Part shown: positions 53,689 to 64,000 of the stretch, one piece after another | Layout of the letters: each line of letters opens with the position of its first letter | Position numbering within the stretch: position 1 is the stretch's first letter | Notes under the pieces: model-generated | Database searches by the model: none | The model's input: the letters and a program-made list of their open reading frames with translations, nothing else | What the model was told of the DNA's origin: nothing | Position numbers and translations under genes: made by a program | Assembly (NCBI GenBank): GCA_034509755.1 | Contig: CM067551.1 | Span: forward strand, 16,488,501 to 16,552,500 | Direction of reading: 5' to 3' | DNA from: Anisodus tanguticus | Taxonomy: Eukaryota > Streptophyta > Magnoliopsida > Solanales > Solanaceae | DNA: 64,000 bases

Positions 53689-56556
53689 AATAGAGAAGAT
53701 ATATGAAAGAAGATAAGGAAATAGCAATTGAAATGACTAAATATAAAAGGAAATGATATTTTAGATTCTTTTACACATCACTACACAAGGATCATAAAAA
53801 AGCCAAATACAAGGATAGGATAATTAGAACCAGAAATAATTTAAGGGTGATTTGAATAAAATGCGCTGAAGCTGAATTTAGGGGTCTTTGGATATTATCT
53901 TAAAATAAAGAAAATAGTTTGATCATAAAATATAGTATAGTAAATACCACTCTTTATAAGAAGATAAAATTAGATTTTATCTAAAAAAAAAAATACTAAT
54001 ATTTTACAATATGTTTTTTGAGAATTTGGTCAATACTACTCCATTCGTCCCAAAATATTTGTAATATTTTTAAAAAAAAGTTAACTGGACTAAATTTCAA
54101 TACTTAATTTAATATTTTAAAATTAAAATTTAGATATTCGAAAATTATACGAAAAATAATATAAGTTTCAATTCTTTTTATAATAATATAATAAAAAAAT
54201 ATAATTTAAATTGTTGATCAAATTTTATATAATATGTCTTTAGGGGGTGTATTCAATTAGGATTTTAAAAGACTATTTATAGATAAATAAGTCCAGTGGA
54301 TTTTAAAAGACTATTTAGGAATGTAATGACTTAAAAGATTTTAAAAAAAAATTACAATCAAGATTTTTTACGTTTGGATTTTAAAAGATTTATAAAAATT
54401 TGAAAGGACCACATAGATTTTTTACTTTTATGATGCTAACCAACCAACTTAATCGGATAATGAGCAATAGTGATCTACTTTAATGGAACACGAAAATCAA
54501 TTGGTTCAAGATAACAACGAAATTGGCCAACAAAATCTTGTGGAAATTTTCACTAACAGCAAATTATGATCGGCCAAATGTATTAAGAATTACATAATAT
54601 TGAGTATTTTGGCCAACTATTTGTAGGAAAGCTGCGAGCATTTCTTCACACAACCTATATCTATATGTTCCCCGTCAAATTCGACATTTTTCACACACAT
54701 TTTACATTTTTATTAAAATATATAAAATTGTTTCCTTCAATCTCTCTCATCAACAGTTTTAGGAAAACTTGGTGGAACAGAGATTCCTAATTCTTTCAGC
54801 TAATCAGATATTCTTCTCCATTTGATTCTATTATTATCTTCTTCTCTTTCTATTTCTCGCTATTTTAATTGTTTTCTACTTCAATTTCTCTCTCTATTTG
54901 TTACTTTGACTGATTTTTCTTTATTTTCTCACTTGGGTGTGAACAATTTATTGGATTTCTTCAGTCAAAATTAGGGTTTCGGATTGAGAAAATTTTGGTG
55001 AATTGAGAATTTGGGGAAGTTGTTGTTGCTGGGTTTCTTCAGTCAAAATTACCCTTTGCATCTGCTTGGTGATGTTGCCGCCGGTATAATTCCATTCAAT
55101 GGATTCACAAAGGAAATAGACAAAAACCCACAAAGCACAAAAAAGGTATCAGCAATATCTTGTTCACGAAAAAGAGTTGTTTATCTTCACAAAGAGCGGT
55201 TCATCTTCTCTAGCAGACAAAAAAAATTGAAAAGTCTGATGGGTTAAAGGTGAAATTTTTTATGGGATTTGATATTTATACCTTCCACTAAAAAGTCACA
55301 CAAAATGTCCAAATTCAAACCCAGTTCATTTGTGTTCATAACGAAGCTAAAGAGTTGAATGACCTTTATAACTAGATTGCCCAAACTGCACTATTTGTAT
55401 GACTTAAGTTTTCCCTGTCTTTATGGAGATGTATTCCCTGTGACATTTTAATATAGCATTTCTTTTAGGAATATAGCATTTCTTTCTAGGGGTGGGCGTA
55501 TATTGGTTCATATCAATTTTGTATCCGAAAAATATGAACCGAATAAAAATTAATAATTAAAAAAAAATCGAATTCAACTTTTAAAAAAAATAACCGATAT
55601 GTTCGATTTATATCGTCGAACATATCGAATTATATAAATTTTTTTGTAGGTGTGGCCAGTGGGCCGGTCGGGTCGGAGGATTTTTTTTGTTTTTTTTTTT
55701 AAATTGAATTTCCAACACTGAAATTGACATTCACACATACATTACCACAAAATTTCGACGTTGAAATTTATTGTGTATCGTGAAATGTTTACTAAAAAAA
55801 GAAAAAAATATAAATCGCTTTTGAGGAAAACACAAATTAATTGGGTTTTCATAAAAATTGGCGGCACCAAACGAGGATATGCACATAAGAGTTTCCTTGT
55901 TAGAACATGATTATCCATAATTAAAATTGAAAAGGGGAGAAGAAGATGATTCAAGACCATCGCACACTTGGGAAGCTGAAATTATGAGGCAAAAGGGCGA
56001 AGAAGACAATTAAAGACCATTGCACACTTGGGGACTGAAATTATGATATTTGACCTAATTATTTATTTAATTCAACATGTAATTAATCAAGCTGCCCTAA
56101 GTTATGGAAGATGGATGTTTTATTTATGTACTTTAGGTTTAATTGATAGGTTTCAAATTGTAACTTCAGTTTGAGAAAATATTAAATCCAAGGGACAGAA
56201 AAACTCTACAGCAGATTGGAACACTACAAGAGAAACATAAGAATCTGAGAAAACAGAGATCCAGCACTTTTAAACACAAAGGGTAACATTTGTTCCCTGT
56301 ATCAGACTGCACCAAAAAAATTGCCAGAATAAAAAAAACGAAAAGGGTTAGAAAATCTATTTGCTTGTGAATCATAGAGCTTGCCTCACTGGATTGGTTT
56401 ATATTATACATGACAAATCAAAATTATTACAGATTTCACGATTCGAACCTTGGGAAGGTATCTTCTTCTCTTCTGCAATGCTCCAAGCCCGAGCCTCCGT
56501 TTGCATATACTGGAGCCAAGAGAGGTAGTTGACGTCAATACTGGGGTTGGTTCATC
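53689..56556. other. AT-rich spacer with MITE-like pieces and an unexplained 5'-UTR-like block
   Basis: 54042-54075 begins CTCCATTCGTCCCAAAATA, a MITE end type. 54240-54435 repeats GGATTTTAAAAGACTATTTA and begins GGGGGTGTATTCAATT, typical of another MITE group. 55487-55640 is a GGGGTGGGCGTATATTGGTT-type repeat. At 54935-55250, TTTCTTCAGTCAAAATTA occurs twice (54957 and 55034) and a 78-codon ORF starts at 55011. This could be an orphan exon, but no domain is recognisable. The last 180 or so bases before 56557 are probably the 3' UTR of the phosphatase gene. Confidence 0.5.
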
Positions 56557-56580
56557 TCATCCAATTTTACCAAGAAATGA
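56557..56580 (-). CDS. TOPP: PP1 last exon, 7 codons and stop
   Basis: The acceptor TTTCTTTACAG is followed by codons for SFLGKIG and TGA at 56559-56557. This continues the phase-0 end of the previous exon and gives a short basic tail, as many plant PP1 proteins have. If the intron were retained, translation would instead add VNLYSNN and stop about 20 residues later. Confidence 0.7.
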   Translation of the reverse strand, partial: SFLGKIG

Positions 56581-58626
56581 CTGTAAAGAAATTTAGGTAA
56601 GTGTTAAAGTGGCACTAAGAGGGATAACCGAATCAGTGACATTAAGTGACCATAGTAAAAAAAAAACACAAGTACAGTTAGAAGAAGCAAAACATACAAT
56701 GATTCATCTAATAAGCGAATGATAACCATCAGACTGACTCAACTATGACAAATACTTCATTTTACAAGTAACTGCACAACTAACTAAAAACAACATCTAC
56801 ATAATCGCATTGACTGAATTACACATCTGAGTTCATGTGACACGCATGAGAAAAAGACTTAATATACTGATTATATTCCAAAATAGCCTGCACCATGATC
56901 TTTGATGCCTAGAGACATCAACAAAATGTGATAAGGAGTGCAAGTCATCTACCCCAACAATAAGGAAACAGGGAAACGGAAGATAAAGGAAATTTCTTGC
57001 AGAATGAACTTCAAGGGACATTGATTAGGTTTATAAGTCAATGAATTAGACAATTCCTGGATCCAACTGCTGGCATTCTCTTGAATGCTAATCATAATTT
57101 GATTTTGGTGAACAGTAACACAACACCTTTTACTTTTTGATGGTTCTCATATCAGATAGTCAAAAACGGGCAGAAGCAGGCTATAAGTTCACCTTCAAAA
57201 TTTCACCTAATAAAGGAACTAAAAAATTATTGGAATTAGTTCGAATGGATATCGATAGTTTTATCTAATGAGATTTTAACCACTATTTTTGTTTCTTCCT
57301 AATGATAGACCAAGGATAGTTTTGTCTTGTGAGATTCTGACCACTATTTTTATTTCTTCCTAAAGAAGGAACTGAGAAAAAAGGGGTTATCCAAAGGTTA
57401 TCCAGTGCTTGAAAATAGAAGGTTGGATTTTTTTTGATTGAGTACTTTTAAATTTTTACTAAAACTGCTATTCGAATGAGAGCCTTGGAGTAACCAGTAA
57501 AGTTGTTGTCATGTGACCAGAATGTCACGGGTTCAAGCCGTGGAAACAGCCTCTTGCAGTTCTGCAAGGTAAGGCTGCGTACAATAGACCTTTATGGTCC
57601 GGCCCGCGCATAGCGGGAGCTTAGTGCACGGGCTGCACTTTTACTAAAACTGCTATTCCTTTGACCTCCGTGCTTGCAATAGATAGTAGGTTGTTTTAGT
57701 AATTGTTTAATAAAACATGCATACCACTTGGATCGACAAGTAAAAGTTGTTTGAATATAGGTTTACCTTAGTTTTTGCTGGAGTTGCATTTTTAGTATTG
57801 CTCCCAAATCCTCCAAACTTTGGCTTCTTCTCTGAAGGCTTTAATATCTGAAAAGAACACATCAGCGTCTCATCCACACTCATCATAGCACCAGCATTGT
57901 CAAACTCTCCACAATAATTAGGGGCTGAAAAGATCGTCACAAGTTGTCTATCAGCAAAAAACTCATATCCATCTTCCACAACCTGCAGTTACACACACAG
58001 CCAGTAAGATTGAATAAACGAAATTCCCCCCAAAAAAGAACATTATAAGTAATATCCCGTTCAAACCTGATGGGCACGACAGACAAGATCAAGATCTTGC
58101 TTCTGAAGAAACTCTGTGACCGTATCAGGGCCAAAGGTGTAAGAAACTCCCCGATCATTCATTCCCCACCCTTTAACATCTTTACTAGGATCTGACCAGA
58201 GAAGATCACAGAGCAACCCACTTTCTGGAACATCAGTTGGTCGTTGTAGATTCCTTATCTGATCCAAATGTTGAAGATCAGGAGAGAGTCCACCGTGCAT
58301 GCACAATATCTTTTCATCAATCAGAGCAGCCACGGGGAGGCAATTAAAAGAATCTGTGAATACTTTCCACAGCCGAACATTGAACCTTCGTTTACACTCA
58401 TCATAGAATCCATATATACGATTCACAGAAGCACATTCATGGTTTCCCCTCAAAAGGAAAAAGTTCTCAGGATACTTTATTTTATATGCAAGAAGAAGAC
58501 ATATCGTTTCCAGACTTTGCTTCCCCCGATCAACATAATCACCCAAGAATAGATAATTGGATTTTGGAGGCAATCCACCATATTCAAACAGCCTCAGTAG
58601 ATCTGAATACTGACCATGGATATCCC
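56557..58626 (-). CDS. TOPP: serine/threonine protein phosphatase PP1 catalytic subunit, 3' exons only
   Basis: Three minus-strand exons (58626-58067, 57982-57767, 56580-56557) join in frame with GT-AG introns of 84 and 1,186 bp. They give 266 residues from the GDIHG motif to a stop. All later core motifs of the PPP fold are present: GDIHGQYSD, GDYVDRG, RGNHECASVNR, MHGGLSPDL, CRAHQVVEDGYEF and SAPNYCGEFDNAGAMMS. The metal and phosphate ligands expected in these motifs are intact. PP1 removes phosphate from Ser/Thr with a dinuclear metal centre and is steered by regulatory subunits in nucleus and cytosol. The exon for about the first 60 residues is not visible upstream, so the gene is either split by a long first intron leaving the window or truncated. 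Confidence 0.93.
57474..57638 (+). mobile_element. Au-type SINE in the last PP1 intron, 20-bp TSD
   Basis: The sequence has the polymerase III boxes of a tRNA-derived SINE: AGTAACCAGTAAAGTTG near the A box, and TCACGGGTTCAAGCCGTGG around the B box. It then has GCAAGGTAAGGCTGCGTAC and CATAGCGGGAGCTTAGTGCA before a T-rich end. These phrases match the Au SINE family of flowering plants. Perfect 20-bp direct repeats flank it at 57454-57473 and 57639-57658. About 15 bases usual before GCGCATAGCGGG are missing. Confidence 0.9.
57767..57982 (-). CDS. TOPP: PP1 exon encoding the C-terminal core
   Basis: After an acceptor at CTGCAG the exon reads VVEDGYEFFADRQLVTIFSA, then PNYCGEFDNAGAMMSVDETL and SFQILKPSEKKPKFGGFGSN. 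It ends KTK in phase 0 before GTAAAC. It carries the beta12-beta13 loop that shapes inhibitor and toxin sensitivity in PP1. It is 72 codons long. Confidence 0.95.
58067..58626 (-). CDS. TOPP: PP1 exon encoding the catalytic core
   Basis: The acceptor is GAGGTCAG before GGGATATCC at 58626. The exon starts with the last two bases of a Gly codon and encodes 186 further residues, from DIHGQYSDLLRLFEYGGLPP to DLVCRAHQ. It ends CAG before GTTTGA (58067). It contains the GDYVDRG and GNHE motifs and the HGG loop. The boundary between the two halves of the Gly codon fits the known PP1 motif KICG-DIHG. Confidence 0.95.
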
Positions 58627-61600
58627 CTGACCTCGTATTGCAAAGAAAAATTAGCTAAAAACAAGTGTTGACCAAAGACATATTTCTTTTTCTTTTGGGG
58701 GGTTAGGGGGGGGACAAAAATACTGGTCAGTAAGAAATGACAGATTAGAAGCAGCAGAAGGATGCAACACAGAAATCTACGAACAGCAATATTAGCAAAT
58801 ACAATGCATAAGGGGATTGAAACAGTGGTCAGGAAGCATGCACAACTTGAAGAACAGAATACAACAGCAGGCTTAGCTCTTTGAGTAAAGTTCTTTTAAT
58901 CAGAAAATAACGATGACCTCACTAATTGATCTAACTGGACGGCATCATTACTGGCATGTTAGTGATAGTAGCAATTGATTGACAAGCTATAATATTCCCA
59001 GCAGGTCCAATTACCCAAAGAACATCAAAACCAGCCCTCTTCAGTTGAGTCTCACAGATCTAAAAGCAATTAAAACAAATCAAACAATCACTTACTCTTT
59101 ATTTATCTGTATTTTTTGGTAATATTCACGCTCTTCTCCACAGCAGAAAAGTTCCATTTTATAGAAATGGCATTATTATCTGTGAAATAGATGATACGAG
59201 TTATCACTTATTAGTATGGTAGCATTGTTGGTTGCACCCAAAATAAATTAGATTCTAATGTAATGTGGATGAATCAACTACTGAGAAAATTGTTGATGTC
59301 GGTGGCTTTTCTATTGCTCTTGGTGTGAATTGAACTCGTGTAAAGACAAGTTCATAATTTCAAATGAAGATGATGAAAAGAGAAATGGACAAAAATACTC
59401 TTATATCTTGTCCTTTGAGGACCCACTTCCATCTGGTTTAGCAAATTTACCAGCTCATCCAGTTTTATAAACTATTTGAAGGGGCTAAAAAGCAGGTGTC
59501 TCCCAAAGCAGTGGTGGTCCCTCTATAGTTGCTCCAATTTTGTACATATTTCCAAAGAATATTCATGGTCTGGATTAAGGTGCTAGTAACATAATGAATA
59601 CTAGAGCATACATCATTACCCACCCAAACAGCATATAGACTCAATGAGTTCACCAAACTAACTGAAATACAAGTAGATGTGTATTTCTAACCATCTCCAA
59701 CACCGTTTTCCCAAATTCACAGATATCATTTGCTTGCTGTACAGCTCTTCTGAAAATATCACGAGGCAAACGCTGCAGAAAGAGAGCACTTCAGAAGATT
59801 CCTCCGAGAGTGTAAACTCATTGCTCCAATCCCTCCCCTTAAGAGGTACCGTTGAAAACACTGCAGCAATGTGATTAAAGTACTCTTAAACATACAGGGA
59901 GGTAACCAGACTTCGGAGAGATATCCATGCTAAAGCAATGGAAGTCTCTTCTTTAGGATTAAATCATGGTGACCATCTAAACACACGGAATTGATACAAT
60001 TCTTTCTCAAATTCGATGTAGTCACACCGCCAGTGACCCATAGACTGGGCATAGGAATTGGTTATTTAAGGGCACTGGACTAGGTGCACTCCACCTCAGA
60101 AAAGGGTCAAAGTATTCTGCTTGCTTTCTATTAGAATGCAAGTGCTTTTTCTTAGTTTCTTAGTTTAGAAAAACATAATAATGAGTTGGCTTCAGGGGAG
60201 GATGCAGCTTTCTGGTAGCCGGTTCATCAGAAGTCTGAACCCAGTACTTCCCATGCGAAATATAAATTTATGTGTAAAAATCTACTAAAATTGCAATAAA
60301 CAGTAAATATGAACTCATAACTAAAAATATAATGGAATTAACCCAAAGAACCTTAAAGGTTGAATTCAACCAATAAAATTAAAATCCTGGTTGGCTTCTC
60401 AAAAAATTAAATCAGTTGGCAAATCAAATTGAATGAGGAAATTCAAGGAAAGTAAATTACATAAAGAATAAGTCGCATTTTCTACTCTAGCTTGAGTTTC
60501 AGTTCGTAAAATTGTTACTTGTGCTTTCAACAGGAAGGCAGAGCTAAATGATAATTAGTCATTAGTGTAGGTACATCCCCCAAACAATAAAGAGAAAAGA
60601 GAGTAAGGAAACCTAGAGATACTACTAGCTCGTGCCTCTGATAATCTAGACATGCAAGTTTAGTTGGAAAACAAAAACATGATAAAAGTTAAATATATCA
60701 TGTCACACAGTTGTTTGCACTGTAATCTAGACATGCAAATTTCATGTTGACCAAATGACTCCATGGTATCTATACTCTAAACTATGGCAATTTGATTAGT
60801 TTATGAACTCACAATTGGCAAATGGGTAATAGCAAATGGCTGAAAAAGAGAGAAATTTGGAATGGGAAGTAAAGTAAAATAAAAGCTGAGAGAGTATGTA
60901 AGAGAATCAAGATATTTTATAAGATTATGAGCCACAGAAAGAGAAGCCACAAATCAATTTGACCTGAATGGAAGTGTAAGTTTCATCCCTTTAAGCTTGA
61001 CGAGAAACCTTATGAGAAACTTAGTACCTGAAAGACCGGTAACTAAGATAACTAATTACATCAGATTTCCCACTGATATCTATTTTAGAAGTTACAAATT
61101 TCTCTTTCCTTCTAGGTAGCCCAAAGATAAAAACTAACTGTAATCATGAATCACTGCCAAAAAAATTTCGTATTGGATACCAAATAACTTACTAACTACA
61201 ATAGCAGCAACTGCCAGGAACTAAAAAAATTGGAGATTATAACTCCATTCATTTTACGGACACACACTGATGTCTGTCTCTCTCCGACTCTCTTCTAAAG
61301 TTAGTTCGTACAAACTGATATGCTGATACCCTTTGCATGACGAAGGAGCTAGCAAGAACAGAAACATAATATATCACCTCAATGCCTCAGTTTATAAGGA
61401 ACAATTAAGTGGTCATGAATATCACAGATGATTTTATGCTCCGGCGTTGATGGATTTCATCCATCAACTTTTTATTTAAAAATGATAATGGAATCCATAC
61501 ACAACTTTTTATGTCCAGAAACTAACACGTTCAACAATCAAAGGTGTTAAATCACATAATGAAGGACATAATGAAGGACAGGACATGGTAAAGACACTTT

Positions 61601-61975
61601 GCTTACAATTCACGTAATACTATTCATCTACTTCAGAAAAATTCACCTAATACTATTCATAACCTTTACTACATTTCGGATCCAGAATTTTCACTCGGGG
61701 AGTCGAAAAAATACCAAAAACTAAACATAAAAATTAATGTTGTCCCTGGGAATCGGACTTTGGACGCTGGAGAGAATTTTGAACAACTTGGACCGCTTGA
61801 GCTAACCTTTTCATTTGTTCAGGATATTCAAAACATATATATGTACATATATAATGTTTTGTTGAGGGTGTTCAAGTCCGCCCCTGCATTTCAGCAAAAA
61901 TCTCACTTTTTGTTTTTGGTTTAGGGGTTTTTTGTGGGGAGAGGAGACTGTCCCGAAAAAAGAATGGTAGCTAAT
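58627..61975. other. upstream region or first intron of PP1, with unassigned exon-like pieces
   Basis: No PP1 first exon is seen. On the minus strand 59060-58930 is open for about 43 codons after a TTTTAG-like acceptor (ICETQLKRAGFDVLWVIGPA). 59790-59690 reads RLPRDIFRRAVQQANDICEF, then GKTVLEMV. I recognise neither. A G-rich run is at 58696-58714. The block 60186-60400, starting GGGGAGGATGCAGC, and 61668-61892, ending AAGTCCGCCCCTGC, look like common GGGGCGGA-ended non-autonomous repeats. Confidence 0.45.
61668..61892. repeat. MITE-like repeat with CGCCCCTGC end
   Basis: It starts near TCGGATCCAGAATTTTCACT and ends GTTCAAGTCCGCCCCTGC. Plant repeats that begin GGCGGAGCCAGAATTTTC and end with GCTCCGCCCCTG have this layout. 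Between them lies AT-rich DNA with a TATATATGTACATATATA palindrome at about 61837-61855. Assignment is from general form only. Confidence 0.4.
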
Positions 61976-64000
61976 GCAACAACAACAATATAGTCAGTGA
62001 AATCCCATAACGTGGGTCTAGGAAGGATAGAGTGTACGTAGACCTTAACTCTAACTTGGTAGGTAGATCGGTTGTTTTCGAGAGACTCTCGGCTCAAGAG
62101 GGAGCACAAGCAAAGCAACAACAAAAGCAAAGCAACAGAAACAGTCAGATCCGGTCAGAAAAAAAAAATTAAGCAGTATGAAAAGTAAGCAGTAACTGGC
62201 GAATAAAGTACACTAAAGGACACATAGCAACATAAATCAAACTACAGGAGACTATAAAGCAATACTGCGCATATTAGTATGATAGGCTAAGCGGACCTAC
62301 AATAATAACACTACAACTACTTGTTTGCAAGCGTAAGTAGGACTATGCTCGACTAACTACTATCCTTCTACCCTAATCAGTGTCCTCCACAACCCCCTAT
62401 CTAAGGTCATATCCTCAGTAAGTTGTATCTGCATCATCTCTCGTCTAATCACCTCTCCACAATACTTCTTCGGCCTACCTTTACCCCTCATGAACCCGTC
62501 CATAGCCAACTTCTCACACCTCCGCACTGGGGCATTTGTGTCTCTCCTCTGCACATGCCCAAACAATCCCAACCTCGCCTCCCGCATCTTATCCTCCACC
62601 AAGGCCACTCACACTCTGTCCCGGATATCATTTCTAATCCAATCCCTCTTTGTATGCCCGCACATCCATCTCAGTATCCTCATGTACGCAACTTTCATCT
62701 TTTGGATGTGCGAAGTCTTGCTGGCCAACAATCTGCCCCATACAACATAGTCGGTCTAACCACCGCCCTATAGAACTTGCCTTTAAGTTTTGGTAGCACC
62801 TTTTTGGTCGCATAAGACTCCAGATGCGAGCCTCCATTTCATCCACTCTGCCCCAATACGGTGTGTGACATCGTCATCAATCTCTCCATCCCCTTGGATA
62901 ATAGACCCGAAGTACTTGAAGCTTCATTTCTTTGGAATGACACGAGTATCAAGCCTCACCTCCACGTCTGGTTCAAGGGCGCTCCCGTTACTGAACTTGC
63001 ACTCCAAGTATTCTGTCTTGATCCTACTCAGCTTGAACCCTTTAGATTCCAGAGTCTGTCTCCAAACCTCCAGCTTAGCGTTCACTCCGTTGAGAGTCTC
63101 ATCAATTAGGACAATGTCGTCTGCGAATAACATACACCATGATACCTCCTCTTGAGTTTGTCACGTTAGTCCATTCATCACTAAGGCAAATAAGAATGGG
63201 CTAAGAGCTGATCCCTGGTGCAGCCTCATCAACACTGAAAAGTGCTCCGAGTCTCCTCCAACTGTCCGTACCCTGGTCTTGGCTCCATCATACATATCCT
63301 TAATCGCCCTAGTGTACGCCACATGTACACCTCTAACCTCCATACATCTCCATGAAACCTCCCTAGGAACTTTATCGTATGCCTTCTCGAGGTTGATGAA
63401 AACCATATGCAAGTCTTTCTTCCTCTCCCTATACTGCTCCACCAACCTCCTAAGATGAATGATTTCTGTGGTCGAACGCCCCGACATGAATCCAAATTGA
63501 TTCTCGAAAATAGACACGCCTCTTCTCATCCTCATCTCCACGACCCTTTCCCAAACTTTCATATTGTGGCTTAGCAGCTTGATACCTCTATAGTTGTTGT
63601 AACTCTGGATATCACATTTGTTCTTGTACAACGGGATCATTGTACTCCACCTCCATTCGTCGGGCATTCTCGCCGTCTTAAAAATGACGTTAAACAACTC
63701 AGTCAGCCACTCCAAACCTATCCAGCCTGCGCTCTTCCAAAATTCAACTACGACCTTATCAGGCCCGACCACTTGTCCCCTGCGCATCCTGTGAACAACA
63801 CCCTTAACCTCCTCAACATTAATGATTTTATAATACCCAAAATATCGGTACCTACCATATTGCTCCAGATCTCCCATCACGATGTTCTATCTCCTTTTTT
63901 ATTCAAGAGTTTATAGAAGACTGCCAACTCCGCCTAATATGCGCGTCCACCACCAGTACTTTGTCGTCCTCATCCTTGATGCACCTCACGTGATCCAAGT
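61976..64000 (-). mobile_element. RTE-type LINE, 3' part, minus strand
   Basis: The minus strand encodes an RTE-type reverse transcriptase and C-terminal domain. It is followed by a 3' tail containing GGGATTTCACTGACTATATT and ending in TTG repeats (CAA on + at 61976-61988). A tail of short repeats instead of poly(A) is usual for RTE LINEs. The 5' part, including the endonuclease, lies beyond the window. It may sit within the first intron of the PP1 gene or simply upstream. Confidence 0.9.
62360..64000 (-). pseudogene. LINE reverse transcriptase ORF, few defects
   Basis: It enters from the right with IKDEDDKVLVVDAHIRR. 63880-63161 is open for 239 codons: MPDEWRWSTMIPLYKNKCDI, NYRGIKLLSHNMKVWERVVE, NQFGFMSGRSTTEIIHLRRL, DLHMVFINLEKAYDKVPREV and LHQGSALSPFLFALVMNGLT. 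One TGA, probably from CGA, follows. The frame then continues through the catalytic MLFADDIVLIDET (63133) to about 62924. Further damage occurs until 62608-62360, which reads LFGHVQRRDTNAPVRRCEKL and ends RVEG. In the first catalytic motif, INLEKAYD has Asn where related RTs have Asp. Confidence 0.88.

Noticed and set aside
57474..57638. A functional tRNA gene
   Set aside because: The A and B boxes are those of a tRNA-derived SINE; there is no cloverleaf with acceptor stem, and the unit is flanked by a 20-bp TSD.
62423..63155. Plus-strand ORFs of 82-121 codons
   Set aside because: They are antisense shadows of the LINE reverse transcriptase and its C-terminal domain.

Overview
This window is plant nuclear DNA and is dominated by nested, decayed retrotransposons. 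Three things point to an asterid eudicot, probably Solanaceae. There is a tRNA-derived SINE of the Au type and a second SINE resembling the SolS families. An RTE-type plant LINE is present. Three fragments of chloroplast DNA (psaA, ycf2, rps16) sit inside a Ty3/gypsy element. I see no bacterial feature, no CRISPR array and only one recognisable host gene. The family assignments come from reading the sequence against remembered families, not from a database search.

Layout. 1-5607: 3' part of a Ty1/copia element on the + strand, ending in a 1.3-kb LTR with short tandem arrays. 6007-9956: a truncated copia on the - strand. About 11591-22030: a Ty3/gypsy element of Tat type on the + strand (tRNA primer site, dual RNase H, antisense coiled-coil ORF), split between RNase H and integrase by a mosaic plastid insertion at 16592-18215. 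22546-22727: a SINE whose A-rich tail was hit by a complete - strand copia (22728-27790, TSD AAAAA). 28187-30135: a 5' copia fragment. 30552-38853: a complete 8.3-kb copia with 1.55-kb LTRs and TSD TGATA. 39893-44937: another - strand copia. 45480-46339 and 47402-48763: two solo LTRs in opposite orientation, each with an exact 5-bp TSD, of the same family as the LTR at 4307-5607. 49577-53683: a - strand copia with TSD GGAGG and an internal deletion.

54-64 kb is the gene-bearing end. On the - strand lie three coherent 3' exons (56557-58626) of a type 1 serine/threonine protein phosphatase (PP1/TOPP) with all core metal-site motifs. The exon for the first 60 or so residues is not found within the 5.4 kb upstream. 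An Au-type SINE with a 20-bp TSD sits in its last intron. The window ends in an RTE-type LINE on the - strand (61976-64000).

How it fits together: every transposon coding region carries stops, frameshifts or deletions, so none looks able to move on its own. Four - strand copias (6007, 22728, 39893 and 49577) and the + strand fragment at 28187 are relatives, sharing a similar gag start, a G/R/N-rich region where a zinc knuckle would be expected, and a GGCCC-rich linker. I did not find a convincing new biological system. The most unusual items are the plastid mosaic inside the gypsy pol, the in-frame RT-RNase H deletion fusion, the paired solo LTRs and the antisense ORF.
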